From Kosakonia oryzae (GTDB lineage Bacteria; Pseudomonadota; Gammaproteobacteria; Enterobacterales; Enterobacteriaceae), in the NCBI RefSeq assembly GCF_001658025.2, contig NZ_CP014007.2, positions 1,860,001-1,924,000 of the forward strand: a DNA stretch of 64,000 nucleotides, in the 5' to 3' direction. The first letter of the stretch is position 1. Each line of letters begins with the position of its first letter. Positions 50,961 to 61,107 of the stretch are shown piece by piece. Both the position numbers and the translations under genes were made by a program. The notes under the pieces are model-generated. The model had not been told where the DNA came from. It was given only the letters and a program-made list of their open reading frames with translations, and did not search any database.

Positions 50961-52091
50961 ATGAAATTAGTTTTTATATTGCAATCTATTTATCGGATAG
51001 GTGGTACCGAAAAGGCTACAATTGATCAGGCTAATTTAATATCCGATAGCACCAATAATGAAGTTCATATAATATCTCTCTATCAGGAAGTTGAATCAGA
51101 ACATCGTGTTAATCACTATATATCAGACAAAATAAAAGTACATTTCCTTCATAAAAAAATAGTACTATTGAAATATAGTGATACTATATATAATTTGGTG
51201 GACCTGATTTACAAAAAGAAAACTGTATCTCTAATTAAATCTTTAAACCCAACCCTGTGTATTTTTACCTCTGTCAAGTTAATGACAGCGTCGTTACCTT
51301 GCCCTGCAATTTTAATGGCGCATTTTAGATTCTCTCATTTCATAAGTGGAAAAGTTACTAGGTTTTATCTTGATAAATATCACAAATTATTTGAGAGGGT
51401 AATATTCTTAACAGAAGAAGATATGAGGTCGTATCAATCACATTACAAAAGTGGAAATGGTGAATATATATTTAACTATTGCCATGTAACGGCCAGGATG
51501 AAAAGTGATTTTTCAAACAAACGAATTGCATATATTGGTCGTATTGATAACTCACAGAAACAATTAAGTCACGCACTTGAGATAATAGCTGGTCTCATCA
51601 GAGATAATGTTTTCAATGGGTGGCGATTCGATTTATATGGCACAGGAAACGACGTCGAGTTAATTAAAAATAAGATTAAAAGCCTTGAGTTGTGTGATTC
51701 AGTGAATTTTATGGGTAAATATAACTCACTCGATTCTGTCCTTGAAAAAACTGATTTGCTTATATTAACCTCAAGGTTTGAAGGATTACCTCTGAGTTTA
51801 ATAGAAGGGGCTCTCTCTGGAATACCGCTTATATCTTATAATTGTAGTCCTGGGATTTCAGACATAATAGAAAACGGTTATAATGGCTTTATAATAGAAC
51901 AGGATAATAAAGATGAGTTTCGAGCTAGAGTGTCTGAATTAATACTGAATAATGAAAAGTTAAAGAAATTTGGTGAAAATAGTTTTTCATTAGCCCAAAG
52001 GAAATTTTCTAAAGAAGTGATTCTTCAAAAATGGAATTCAGTTCTAGTTAGTTGTGAATTAATTAGTAAAGATAAAGGAAAACATAGATGA
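50961..52091 (+). CDS. Family 4 glycosyltransferase
   Basis: 376 aa GT-B enzyme. N-terminal LQSIYRIGGTEKATIDQAN, central AYIGRIDNSQKQLSHALEI and C-terminal SRFEGLPLSLIEGALSGIPL with the EX7E motif. Its stop overlaps the next gene (ATGA). Acceptor and donor unknown. Confidence 0.88.
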   Translation: MKLVFILQSIYRIGGTEKATIDQANLISDSTNNEVHIISLYQEVESEHRVNHYISDKIKVHFLHKKIVLLKYSDTIYNLVDLIYKKKTVSLIKSLNPTLCIFTSVKLMTASLPCPAILMAHFRFSHFISGKVTRFYLDKYHKLFERVIFLTEEDMRSYQSHYKSGNGEYIFNYCHVTARMKSDFSNKRIAYIGRIDNSQKQLSHALEIIAGLIRDNVFNGWRFDLYGTGNDVELIKNKIKSLELCDSVNFMGKYNSLDSVLEKTDLLILTSRFEGLPLSLIEGALSGIPLISYNCSPGISDIIENGYNGFIIEQDNKDEFRARVSELILNNEKLKKFGENSFSLAQRKFSKEVILQKWNSVLVSCELISKDKGKHR

Positions 52092-53074
52092 TTATAATGG
52101 ATTCATCATGGGATAAGCATGGTGGTATTGGTCGGTTTTACAATGAAATCTCTGTAAGATTAAAAGAGATCAAAATAGTTAAATTTACATCGAAACCTGC
52201 ATCACCTTTTGCATGTATGATCAATACATTGAAATGTTTGTTCTTATATAACCATAATGACTGTGTTTTTTTTCCTGGTTATATACCTCCATTTTTTTCA
52301 CGCTGCCCTTTCATTTTCACAATCCATGACTTAAATCATATAGACAGGCTTGAAAATCAAACTGTCTTAAAGAGATTTTTTTACGATAAAATAATCCTAA
52401 GAGGCTGTCATAAAGCAAAATATATCTTTACTGTATCTGAATATTCTAGGGGGAGAATCCTGGAGTGGAGCGGAGTATCTCCTGATAAAGTAATTAACGT
52501 TGGTAATGGAGTTGATGAAAGATATAATTCAAATGTAATACCATACCCATTTGAAGGTAAATATTTATTATCTGTCAGTAATAGGAAGATTCATAAAAAT
52601 GAGTTTCGAATTATTGAATCTTTTGGTTTAGCTGAGATTGATGCTCATATTAAGCTTTTTTTTACTGGTCACAGTAATAATGAATTAGAAGATTTTATTA
52701 ATGGTAAAGGACTTCGTGAAAGAGTAATTTTTCTTGGGTATATTGATGAAAAGGATTTACCTTCTCTTTATAAAGGGGCTGAGGCATTACTTTTTCCCAG
52801 TCTCTATGAAGGGTTTGGTTTGCCTGTTATAGAGTCGATGGCATGCGGTACACCCGTATTAACTTCAACAACGACATGTTTACCTGAGATTGCTGATAAT
52901 TGCGCAATTCTTGTCAACCCTGAGTCAGTAAGTGAGATTAAATCAGGGATAGAAAAATTAGTTAATAACGAAGAGTTAAGGAAAGATTTAATCTCGAAAG
53001 GCTATGCTAGAGCTGCGTTATATACATGGACTAATGTGGTAAATAAAGTTGCAGGTTCTCTGGGGATAAAATGA
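52088..53074 (+). CDS. Family 4 glycosyltransferase (putative mannosyltransferase)
   Basis: 328 aa. FTIHDLNHID and FTVSEYSRGRIL are typical of the mannosyltransferase-like GT4 group, with the C-terminal SLYEGFGLPVIESMACGTPV (EX7E). Translationally coupled to both neighbours by ATGA overlaps. Mannose transfer is inferred from family resemblance and from the manC-manB genes in the operon. Confidence 0.85.
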   Translation: MIIMDSSWDKHGGIGRFYNEISVRLKEIKIVKFTSKPASPFACMINTLKCLFLYNHNDCVFFPGYIPPFFSRCPFIFTIHDLNHIDRLENQTVLKRFFYDKIILRGCHKAKYIFTVSEYSRGRILEWSGVSPDKVINVGNGVDERYNSNVIPYPFEGKYLLSVSNRKIHKNEFRIIESFGLAEIDAHIKLFFTGHSNNELEDFINGKGLRERVIFLGYIDEKDLPSLYKGAEALLFPSLYEGFGLPVIESMACGTPVLTSTTTCLPEIADNCAILVNPESVSEIKSGIEKLVNNEELRKDLISKGYARAALYTWTNVVNKVAGSLGIK

Positions 53075-54225
53075 GCAAAGATAAAAAAATTGCATTGGTG
53101 CATGAGTGGTTACAAAGCTATGCCGGTTCCGAGCAGGTTTCAGCTGCTATACTTGATAATTATCCCGATGCGGAATTATATTCAGTAATAGATTTTTTAA
53201 CTGATGAACAAAGAGTTCATTTTCATAATAAAAAGGCAATAACGACATTCATTCAACATCTTCCCAGAGCGAAAAAATCATATCAAAAATATCTCCCTCT
53301 TATGCCATTGGCAATTGAACAACTAGATGTAAGCGCAGCCGATATTATTATTTCTAGTTCACATGCAGTATCAAAAGGTGTTTTAACAGGGCCAGATCAA
53401 CTTCATATAAGTTATGTTCACTCACCCATGAGATATGCATGGGATTTGCAGCATCAATATTTAAAAGAATCAGGATTATCTACAGGAATGAAAGGCTGGC
53501 TAGCGAAATGGTTGTTGCATAAATTAAGAATTTGGGATTACAGGACTGCCAATGGGGTTGATTTTTTTGTTGCTAATTCAAAATTCATTGCTCGGCGTAT
53601 TAAAAAAGTTTATGGCCGAGATGCAGATGTAATTTATCCCCCAGTAGCAGTCGATTCGTTTTCTTTTACAGAGAAAAAATCGGACTATTATTTTACTGCA
53701 TCAAGAATGGTTCCATATAAGAGGATTGATCTCATTGTTGATGCTTTTGCTAGAATGCCTGATAAAAAACTTGTTGTGATTGGCGACGGACCTGAATTCA
53801 ATAAAATAAAATCTAAAGCAACTCCTAATGTTGAACTTCTTGGTTACTGTGCATTTGAAGTATTAAAAAAATATATGCAAAATGCGCGGGCATTCGTATT
53901 TGCTGCAGAAGAGGATTTCGGAATCATTCCTGTGGAAGCTCAAGCATGCGGAACACCTGTTATTGCTTTTGGAAAAGGAGGGGTTCTAGAAACAGTGATT
54001 CCATTAGGAATCCAAGATCCGACGGGGGTTCTTTTCCGAGAACAATCAGTGCAGTCACTAGTTGATTCAGTTAACATATTCGAGAATAACAGGGACTGTT
54101 TCATTCCGCTTCATTGTCGTAAAAACGCAGAAAAATTTTCAAAGAAAAGATTTGATATTGAATTTAGCGATTATGTTGAAAATAAATGGAGAGAATTCAA
54201 TAAGTCGAAAAAGGACTTTTTTTAG
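53071..54225 (+). CDS. Family 4 glycosyltransferase (WbaZ-like, putative mannosyltransferase)
   Basis: 384 aa. N-terminus KIALVHEWLQSYAGSEQV, then SYVHSPMRYAWDL, FFVANSKFIARRI and AEEDFGIIPVEAQACGTPV. This pattern is that of the WbaZ/WbdC group of mannosyl/rhamnosyltransferases, often found directly before manC, as here. Start coupled to the previous gene. Confidence 0.85.
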   Translation: MSKDKKIALVHEWLQSYAGSEQVSAAILDNYPDAELYSVIDFLTDEQRVHFHNKKAITTFIQHLPRAKKSYQKYLPLMPLAIEQLDVSAADIIISSSHAVSKGVLTGPDQLHISYVHSPMRYAWDLQHQYLKESGLSTGMKGWLAKWLLHKLRIWDYRTANGVDFFVANSKFIARRIKKVYGRDADVIYPPVAVDSFSFTEKKSDYYFTASRMVPYKRIDLIVDAFARMPDKKLVVIGDGPEFNKIKSKATPNVELLGYCAFEVLKKYMQNARAFVFAAEEDFGIIPVEAQACGTPVIAFGKGGVLETVIPLGIQDPTGVLFREQSVQSLVDSVNIFENNRDCFIPLHCRKNAEKFSKKRFDIEFSDYVENKWREFNKSKKDFF

Positions 54226-54241
54226 GAGATATATTTGAGGT

Positions 54242-55642
54242 ATGAAAAAGATCATTCCAGTAATCATGGCGGGTGGTACAGGAAGCCGTCTATGGCCTTT
54301 ATCCCGAGAGTTATATCCTAAGCAATTCATATCATTGAATAATCAATATTCAATGCTGCAAAATACAGTGTTACGGTTAGGTGGGCTTTCTGTCGAAAAA
54401 CCAATAGTAATATGTAATGAGGCTCATCGGTTTCTTGCGGCTGAGCAACTTCTAAATATTGATGCCTTAGATAGGAATATTATTTTAGAACCTGTCGGAA
54501 AAAATACAGCACCAGCAATTGCGTTGGCAGCTCTTTTTGCAGTAACGGAGTATGGTAACGACTCTATTTTGCTAGTCTTAGCAGCGGATCATGTCATTGA
54601 GAATAACAATGCATTTTTAGATGCAATAGAATTAGCTGTTTCGCATGCAGAAAATGATGAATTAGTAACATTTGGTATAGTACCTTCCCATCCTGAAACT
54701 GGCTATGGATATGTGCACCGGGGCCACCAGTTATCAGACTCAGACGCGGTTTATAAAGTAGATAAGTTTGTCGAGAAGCCAGATTTTTCGACAGCTTGTG
54801 AATACCTAAAATCAGGCGAGTTCTATTGGAATAGTGGCATGTTTATGTTTAAATCAGGTGAATATCTTAAAGAACTTGAAAAATATCGCCCTGATATATT
54901 TGAACATTGTAGCGCTGCTTTCTCTAACATTCAATTTGATTTGAATTTCATCCGTGTTGATAAAGACTCGTTTGAACTGTGCTCAAGCGAATCAATAGAT
55001 TATGCCGTCATTGAGAAAACTAATAAAGCAGTTGTCATCCCGATGGATGCTGGTTGGTCTGATGTAGGATCATGGTCTTCCTTATGGGATATATCGAAAA
55101 AAAATGAAAATAATAATGTTATAAAGGGGGATGTTTTTCTGGTTGACAGTGCAAATAATTATATCTCTTCTGAATCTTTATTTATTGCTACAGTCGGTGT
55201 TGATAATCTTGTTGTTGTTCAAACCAAAGATTCTATTCTTATTGCGGATAAAAATAGTGTCCAGGATGTGAAGCAAGTTGTTAGTTATTTAAAAGATAAT
55301 AACCGGAAAGAGCATATCTATCACCATGATAAGTATAAACCATGGGGTAAAATACAATCAATCGATCATGGGGAAGGTTATCAAGTTAACCGCATAACAG
55401 TAAAGCCAGGTGGTAAAATCTCTTCGCAACGCCACGAATATCGCGCAGAACATTGGATTGTTGTATCTGGAACAGCCAAAGTAGTGAAAGGTAATACGAC
55501 ATATATTTTATCAGAAAATGAATCAACATATATTCCAATTGGTGAGCTTCATACATTAATTAATATTGGTGAATATGCATTGGAAGTTATTGAAATTCAA
55601 TCTGGAACTTACTTTGGTGATGATGACATCATTCATATCTGA
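54242..55642 (+). CDS. manC: Mannose-1-phosphate guanylyltransferase (O-antigen copy)
   Basis: 466 aa type II enzyme with [24 protein letters not shown] and the C-terminal cupin (YKPWGKIQSIDHG, HEYRAEHW). Isofunctional with manC at 29376 but AT-rich and considerably diverged, so a separately acquired copy rather than a recent duplication. Supplies GDP-mannose to this cluster. Confidence 0.95.
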   Translation: MKKIIPVIMAGGTGSRLWPLSRELYPKQFISLNNQYSMLQNTVLRLGGLSVEKPIVICNEAHRFLAAEQLLNIDALDRNIILEPVGKNTAPAIALAALFAVTEYGNDSILLVLAADHVIENNNAFLDAIELAVSHAENDELVTFGIVPSHPETGYGYVHRGHQLSDSDAVYKVDKFVEKPDFSTACEYLKSGEFYWNSGMFMFKSGEYLKELEKYRPDIFEHCSAAFSNIQFDLNFIRVDKDSFELCSSESIDYAVIEKTNKAVVIPMDAGWSDVGSWSSLWDISKKNENNNVIKGDVFLVDSANNYISSESLFIATVGVDNLVVVQTKDSILIADKNSVQDVKQVVSYLKDNNRKEHIYHHDKYKPWGKIQSIDHGEGYQVNRITVKPGGKISSQRHEYRAEHWIVVSGTAKVVKGNTTYILSENESTYIPIGELHTLINIGEYALEVIEIQSGTYFGDDDIIHI

Positions 55643-55665
55643 TTTTACAAGGAGCGAAGTTGATA

Positions 55666-57081
55666 ATGAATACCATACATGTGATTTCAAATTCAGGTAT
55701 CGTATTTGGTACTAGTGGTGCCAGAGGGTTAGTAAAAGATTTTACTCCTGCTGTGTGTATGGCATTTACTCATGCTTTTGTAAATCTTCTCAAGAAAGAA
55801 TCATCCCTTACTACTGTTGCCCTTGGTATTGATAACCGTCCCAGTAGTTATTCTATGGCTCAAGCATGTGCAGCGGCACTTTATGAATCTGGTATAGAGC
55901 CTATATTTTATGGAGTATTACCAACACCTGCTTTAGCTCTTGTTGCAAGAAAAAATAAAATCCCTTGCATAATGGTTACTGGTAGCCATATACCATTTGA
56001 TCGTAATGGGTTAAAATTTTATAAAAAGGATGGTGAGATTACTAAGTTAGATGAAATTGAAATCACTAAAGCTTCTGTTGATTTCAATATGCCTGCTACA
56101 TTGCCAAAATTAGAATTATGTTCTGATGCAGAGGCAATTTATATTGAGAGGTATACTTCACTTTTCAATTCAGATTTACTTTCAGGTAAGCGTATTGGTA
56201 TTTATGAGCATTCTAGTGCAGGGCGTGAGATATACCATAAAATCTTTACCGCATTAGGTGCAGAGGTTATTAGACTGGCTCGTAGCGATGAATTCGTTCC
56301 TATTGATACCGAAGCGGTAACAGAAGAAGATAAATCTAAGGCACTGCAATGGAGTAAGGAGCATCATTTAGACGCGATCTTTTCAACTGATGGAGATGGC
56401 GACCGCCCCATGCTAGCTGATGAAAAAGGTGAGTGGCTGAGAGGTGATATCCTTGGTTTGCTGTGCTCACGCGAATTACATATTGAAGCAGTAGCAATTC
56501 CTGTGAGTTGTAATACTGCAGTACAAAAGAGTAATTTTTTTAAACGAGTCGAGTTGACACGAATTGGTTCTCCTTATGTCATAGATGCATTATCCAAGCT
56601 TCAAAGCAAATTTGTAAATGTAGCAGGATTTGAGGCGAATGGTGGTTATCTTTTAGGTAGTAATATCACTTACAACAATGTAACAGTGGATTCATTGCCT
56701 ACTCGTGATGCTGTTCTTCCTGCTGTTATAGTTATTGCGGCTGCGCAACATAGATCTATTTCTGAGCTTATTCTTGATTTACCAGAGAGATATACACATT
56801 CTGATCGTCTACAGAATTTTCCGCAAAGTAATAGTTCTCGGATACTGCAGGAAGCGTTAGTCTTACCTGAGGTTTTTATTCGCAGGCTGGGAATTAATGG
56901 TAGAAATATCCAGAATGTAGACCAAACTGATGGTGTTAGGCTAACGTTAGACGATGGGTCGATTATTCATTTGAGACCTTCTGGTAATGCGCCTGAACTA
57001 CGCTGCTATGCTGAATCATCGAGTAGTTTGCATGCTCGAAAATTGGTAGATCAGGTTCTTGGAAATATAAAATATCTCTAG
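55666..57081 (+). CDS. manB: Phosphomannomutase, RfbK type
   Basis: 471 aa phosphohexomutase. Catalytic serine loop VTGSHIPFDRNGLKFY, metal loop STDGDGDRP, sugar loop GFEANGGY, phosphate loop RPSGNAPEL. The opening SSG-like IVFGTSGARGLVKDFTP matches the RfbK proteins of Salmonella O-antigen loci and not the CpsG type at 30922. I prefer ATG 55666; a TTG at 55660 lies at a better distance from GGAG and would add two residues. Confidence 0.92.
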   Translation: MNTIHVISNSGIVFGTSGARGLVKDFTPAVCMAFTHAFVNLLKKESSLTTVALGIDNRPSSYSMAQACAAALYESGIEPIFYGVLPTPALALVARKNKIPCIMVTGSHIPFDRNGLKFYKKDGEITKLDEIEITKASVDFNMPATLPKLELCSDAEAIYIERYTSLFNSDLLSGKRIGIYEHSSAGREIYHKIFTALGAEVIRLARSDEFVPIDTEAVTEEDKSKALQWSKEHHLDAIFSTDGDGDRPMLADEKGEWLRGDILGLLCSRELHIEAVAIPVSCNTAVQKSNFFKRVELTRIGSPYVIDALSKLQSKFVNVAGFEANGGYLLGSNITYNNVTVDSLPTRDAVLPAVIVIAAAQHRSISELILDLPERYTHSDRLQNFPQSNSSRILQEALVLPEVFIRRLGINGRNIQNVDQTDGVRLTLDDGSIIHLRPSGNAPELRCYAESSSSLHARKLVDQVLGNIKYL

Positions 57082-57113
57082 CAAGATGATTTTGCAATAA
57101 TGCAGGTTCCCCT

Positions 57114-58544
57114 ATGATAAAACTCACTAACCACATGAAAAATTATATATGTAAAATATGTCTTGCTTTATCTGATTTCTTCTTTTTTAGTATTTCACTT
57201 ACATTATCTATTGCTTGTGTTCATTGGATCTTTGGTGATCTTAATCGTTTTATTCCTACCGAACAAATACAAGCCAGAATGACCTCTCATTACATGCTTG
57301 CATTCATTTGTGTGGGGTGGTTTTGGGTTAGATTACGTCATTATTCATACCGAAAACCTTTTTGGTTTGAACTGAAAGAAATTATACGAACTATTGCAAT
57401 ATTTGCGATATTTGATTTAGCCTTGATAGCCTTTTCCAAATGGCAATTTTCCCGTTACATTTGGTTCTTTTGCTGGCTCTTTGCTATTACTTTAATTCCT
57501 CTATTCAGAACAATCACTAAACATTTGTTAAATAAATTTGGTCTTTGGCAGAAAGACACCATTATTCTAGGTTGTGGTAAAAATGCGATGGAAGCATTCT
57601 TAGCCCTCCAAAGTGAAGAAATGCTGGGATTTAATGTTATTGCGTTTTATGATGAGAACAGCAAAGAGAGCAAATTAGTTGATACCCCTATAGTTAAGAG
57701 TGTTCATGATCTCTGGAAGATTCCTAATGTAACGGAGACGCAATTTATTATTGCATTTGAAGTAGATGAAGGTTACCGGACTGCCTATTGGCTTAGAGAA
57801 TTATCGAAGCATGATTGCCGAGCTGTTACGGTGGTTCCTTCACTTAGAGGGCTACCTTTGTATAGTACTGATATGTCTTTTATTTTTAGCCATGAAGTTA
57901 TGCTTCTTCGGGTTCACAATAATCTTGCTAAGAGGACATCAAGATTCCTTAAACGAAGCTTTGATATTATTTGCTCATTGCTGATAGTTATATTATGTGC
58001 TCCTCTCTTTTTCTATCTTTGGTACAAAGTTACGCGTGACGGTGGACCAGCAATTTATGGGCATATGCGGGTCGGTAGGCATGGAAGAGAATTTCCATGT
58101 TACAAATTCCGGTCGATGGTAATAAATTCTCAAGAGGTTTTAGATGATTTGCTAAAATCAAATACAGATGCAAGGCTAGAGTGGGAGAGAGATTTTAAAC
58201 TCAAAAACGACCCTCGTGTAACACCTATTGGTAATTTTATCCGTAAAACAAGTTTGGATGAGTTGCCACAACTTTTTAATGTACTGAAAGGTGAAATGAG
58301 TTTAGTTGGTCCTCGACCTATTATTTCTGAAGAGTTAGTAAGATATGACGATGACGCAGATTATTATTTAATGACAAAGCCTGGCATGACTGGATTATGG
58401 CAAGTCAGTGGACGCAGCGATGTTGATTATGAAACCAGAGTTTACTTTGATTCTTGGTATGTAAAGAATTGGTCACTTTGGAATGATATAGCGATCTTGT
58501 TTAAAACAGTCAAAGTTGTCTTCAATAGAAATGGTGCTTATTGA
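57114..58544 (+). CDS. wbaP: Undecaprenyl-phosphate galactose phosphotransferase WbaP
   Basis: Starts the repeat unit by moving Gal-1-P from UDP-Gal to undecaprenyl phosphate. 476 aa, same length as Salmonella WbaP. Membrane segments in residues ~15-140, central Rossmann-like region, FSHEVMLLRVHNNLAKR, then a catalytic C-terminal domain (CYKFRSMV, TSLDELPQLFNVL, MSLVGPRPI, TGLWQVSGRSDVDY). Position after manC-manB repeats the Salmonella gene order. Second initiating transferase in the window besides WcaJ. Confidence 0.95.
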   Translation: MIKLTNHMKNYICKICLALSDFFFFSISLTLSIACVHWIFGDLNRFIPTEQIQARMTSHYMLAFICVGWFWVRLRHYSYRKPFWFELKEIIRTIAIFAIFDLALIAFSKWQFSRYIWFFCWLFAITLIPLFRTITKHLLNKFGLWQKDTIILGCGKNAMEAFLALQSEEMLGFNVIAFYDENSKESKLVDTPIVKSVHDLWKIPNVTETQFIIAFEVDEGYRTAYWLRELSKHDCRAVTVVPSLRGLPLYSTDMSFIFSHEVMLLRVHNNLAKRTSRFLKRSFDIICSLLIVILCAPLFFYLWYKVTRDGGPAIYGHMRVGRHGREFPCYKFRSMVINSQEVLDDLLKSNTDARLEWERDFKLKNDPRVTPIGNFIRKTSLDELPQLFNVLKGEMSLVGPRPIISEELVRYDDDADYYLMTKPGMTGLWQVSGRSDVDYETRVYFDSWYVKNWSLWNDIAILFKTVKVVFNRNGAY

Positions 58545-58558
58545 GTATTGATATAGTT

Positions 58559-59443
58559 ATGAAAATCGTTATCACAGGTACTGGCTATGTTGGCCTTTGA
58601 AACAAATATTACGTTCCAGTAACAAACTATCTCAATACCAGTATCATCAGAATTCTTTCGCGAAGGCAAAATGTTGTACTGCAATTTATATACGGGCGTG
58701 ATTGACGAATGCTTACAACGAGTTGAGACTTTTGCCGCGCTGTTGGTTGAAGAGGCAATAAAAAGGATGCGCTGGTGCTGTACATCAATGTCACAGAGAC
58801 AGAAACCCTTAAGACGTTCGCCAACATCTATCTGGTGAGGAGGGGGCATATTTGAATGAGCTGGACAGTTACACAGAATCCATGGGCTTAATTCTCCCCA
58901 ACTTATTGAGAGGACAGTATTCTCGTAGTGGAAGTTATTATAGCAGTCCGCCATCCTTCGGTTATGGTGGCTATTGCTTAACTAAAGATACCAGGCAGCT
59001 TCTGGCAAATTACTACCCTGCGCCGAACAACCTGATTAGTGCGATTGTGAATCCAAATCGCACCCGTAAACAATTCATAGCCGATACTATTTATTGCCCG
59101 GGATCCAAAACTAGTGAGTGTGTATCGCCTGATCATGAAAGTGGTTCTGACAATTACCGGGCATCGTCCATTCAAGGCATTATGAAGTGTATCAAGGCTA
59201 AAGGTATTCCTGTGATTGTTTACGCACTAGAGCTCAAAGAACCTACGTTCTTTGAGTTCGCAGGTTGTTAGGGACCTTGCGGTATTCTGGCAACAATTCG
59301 ATTCCATCATGAGTAACCGTATCTCGGAGGACCTCGTGAGGTTAGGGGGAAAGTTTATACAAGAGAGTTATTTGGTAACGATTGAACTATTACTACCGTC
59401 GGGTAAGAGCACCAAAGGCTATCCACAAACAGCAGGCTTGAGT
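58559..59443 (+). pseudogene. ugd: UDP-glucose 6-dehydrogenase gene, decayed
   Basis: Starts MKIVITGTGYVGL then a stop. Later pieces match Ugd in order: [112 protein letters not shown]. At least four frameshifts and two internal deletions shorten the ~1167-base gene to under 900. The enzyme makes UDP-glucuronate, needed for colanic acid, so another copy must serve that pathway if it works. Confidence 0.92.
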
Positions 59444-59507
59444 TAACATCATAGATACATTCAGCTGCATTGCACCGCAGTGATTATCACCAAGACAGGA
59501 GTTTGTA

Positions 59508-60917
59508 ATGTCCAAACAACAAATCGGCGTGGTCGGTATGGCCGTTATGGGGCGCAACCTGGCGCTCAACATTGAAAGCCGTGGTTACACCGTTTCCGTT
59601 TTCAACCGCTCCCGTGAAAAAACCGAGGAAGTGATTGCCCAGAACCCGGATAAAAAACTGGTGCCTTACTACACTGTGCAGGAGTTCGTTGAATCTCTGG
59701 AAACTCCACGTCGTATCCTGTTGATGGTTAAAGCTGGCGAAGGCACAGATAAAGCTATCGAATCCCTGAAACCGTTCCTTGACAAAGGCGACATTATTAT
59801 TGATGGCGGTAACACCTTCTTCCAGGACACCATTCGCCGTAACCGCGAACTGTCTGCTGAAGGCTTTAACTTCATCGGTACTGGCGTGTCTGGTGGGGAA
59901 GAAGGCGCGCTGAAAGGCCCGTCCATTATGCCTGGCGGTCAGAAAGAAGCCTATGAACTGGTTGCGCCTATACTCACCAAAATTGCTGCTGTAGCCGAAG
60001 ATGGTGAGCCTTGTGTCACCTATATTGGTTCAGATGGCGCTGGCCACTATGTGAAAATGGTTCATAACGGTATCGAATACGGAGATATGCAGCTTATTGC
60101 AGAAGCCTATTCTCTGCTGAAACAGGGCCTGAACCTGACTAACGAAGAGCTGGCCGCCACCTTTACTGATTGGAACAAAGGTGAGCTGAACAGCTACCTG
60201 ATCGATATCACCAAAGATATATTCACCAAAAAAGATGAGAACGGTAACTACCTGGTAGACGTTATCCTGGATGAAGCGGCAAACAAAGGCACTGGCAAAT
60301 GGACCAGCCAGAGCTCTCTGGACTTGGGTGAACCGCTGTCTCTTATCACTGAATCTGTATTTGCCCGTTACATCTCTTCCCTGAAAGAGCAGCGTGTAGC
60401 CGCTTCTAAAGTGTTGAGTGGTCCGCAGGCGAAAACCTTCAGTGGCGATAAAGCAGAATTCGCAGAGAAAGTTCGTCGTGCTCTGTATTTGGGAAAAATC
60501 GTTTCTTATGCTCAGGGCTTCTCTCAGTTACGTGCTGCTTCTGAAGAATATAGCTGGGATCTTAACTACGGTGAAATCGCGAAAATTTTCCGCGCTGGAT
60601 GCATTATTCGTGCTCAGTTTCTGCAGAAAATCACTGATGCCTACGAGCAGAACCCATCTATAGCTAACCTGCTGCTGGCACCTTACTTTAAAAAGGCAGC
60701 AGATGACTATCAGCAGGCGCTGCGCGATGTTGTAGCCTATGCTGTGCAGAATGGTATCCCAACTCCGACGTTCTCCGCGGCTATTGCTTATTACGACAGC
60801 TATCGTGCAGAAGTGCTGCCTGCTAATCTGATTCAGGCTCAGCGTGATTATTTTGGTGCACACACCTACAAACGCATTGACAAAGACGGCATATTTCACA
60901 CCGAATGGCTGGATTAA
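59508..60917 (+). CDS. gnd: 6-phosphogluconate dehydrogenase, decarboxylating
   Basis: Pentose phosphate pathway enzyme, the usual right border of O-antigen loci. 469 aa. NADP-binding [17 protein letters not shown], signature [20 protein letters not shown] and active-site Lys region [20 protein letters not shown]-terminus [33 protein letters not shown]. Codon use moderately AT-richer than the left-hand core genes. Confidence 0.98.
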   Translation: MSKQQIGVVGMAVMGRNLALNIESRGYTVSVFNRSREKTEEVIAQNPDKKLVPYYTVQEFVESLETPRRILLMVKAGEGTDKAIESLKPFLDKGDIIIDGGNTFFQDTIRRNRELSAEGFNFIGTGVSGGEEGALKGPSIMPGGQKEAYELVAPILTKIAAVAEDGEPCVTYIGSDGAGHYVKMVHNGIEYGDMQLIAEAYSLLKQGLNLTNEELAATFTDWNKGELNSYLIDITKDIFTKKDENGNYLVDVILDEAANKGTGKWTSQSSLDLGEPLSLITESVFARYISSLKEQRVAASKVLSGPQAKTFSGDKAEFAEKVRRALYLGKIVSYAQGFSQLRAASEEYSWDLNYGEIAKIFRAGCIIRAQFLQKITDAYEQNPSIANLLLAPYFKKAADDYQQALRDVVAYAVQNGIPTPTFSAAIAYYDSYRAEVLPANLIQAQRDYFGAHTYKRIDKDGIFHTEWLD

Positions 60918-60946
60918 TCTACTTTAGGTAATATATTTACTGATGG

Positions 60947-60968
60947 GCCCGGTTACCCGGGCTTTTTT
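60947..60968 (+). terminator. Intrinsic terminator after gnd
   Basis: GCCCGG / CCGGGC 6-bp GC stem with a 4-base loop followed by six T, 30 bases after the gnd stop. Clear rho-independent terminator. Confidence 0.9.
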
Positions 60969-61107
60969 AGAGTATACTTATGATATTTCGATTGTAGTAG
61001 GTTTAAGTTTTTTCCTGTAAGACCTTTTGACATCGTAGGTATTTATAATGATGTTTGGATAGTTTAATCCCTTTATTAGATGTTTTTTAGCTCGCAGGAA
61101 AGTGATT
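60969..61107. other. Intergenic stretch before the wzz remnant
   Basis: AT-rich, no gene seen. May hold the old promoter of wzz. Confidence 0.4.

Noticed and set aside
46655-58544. Calling the cluster a group 1 capsule locus
   Set aside because: No second wza-wzb-wzc set accompanies it, and the galF-gnd borders with wzz nearby fit an O-antigen locus; capsule use of the resident wza-wzc cannot be fully excluded.
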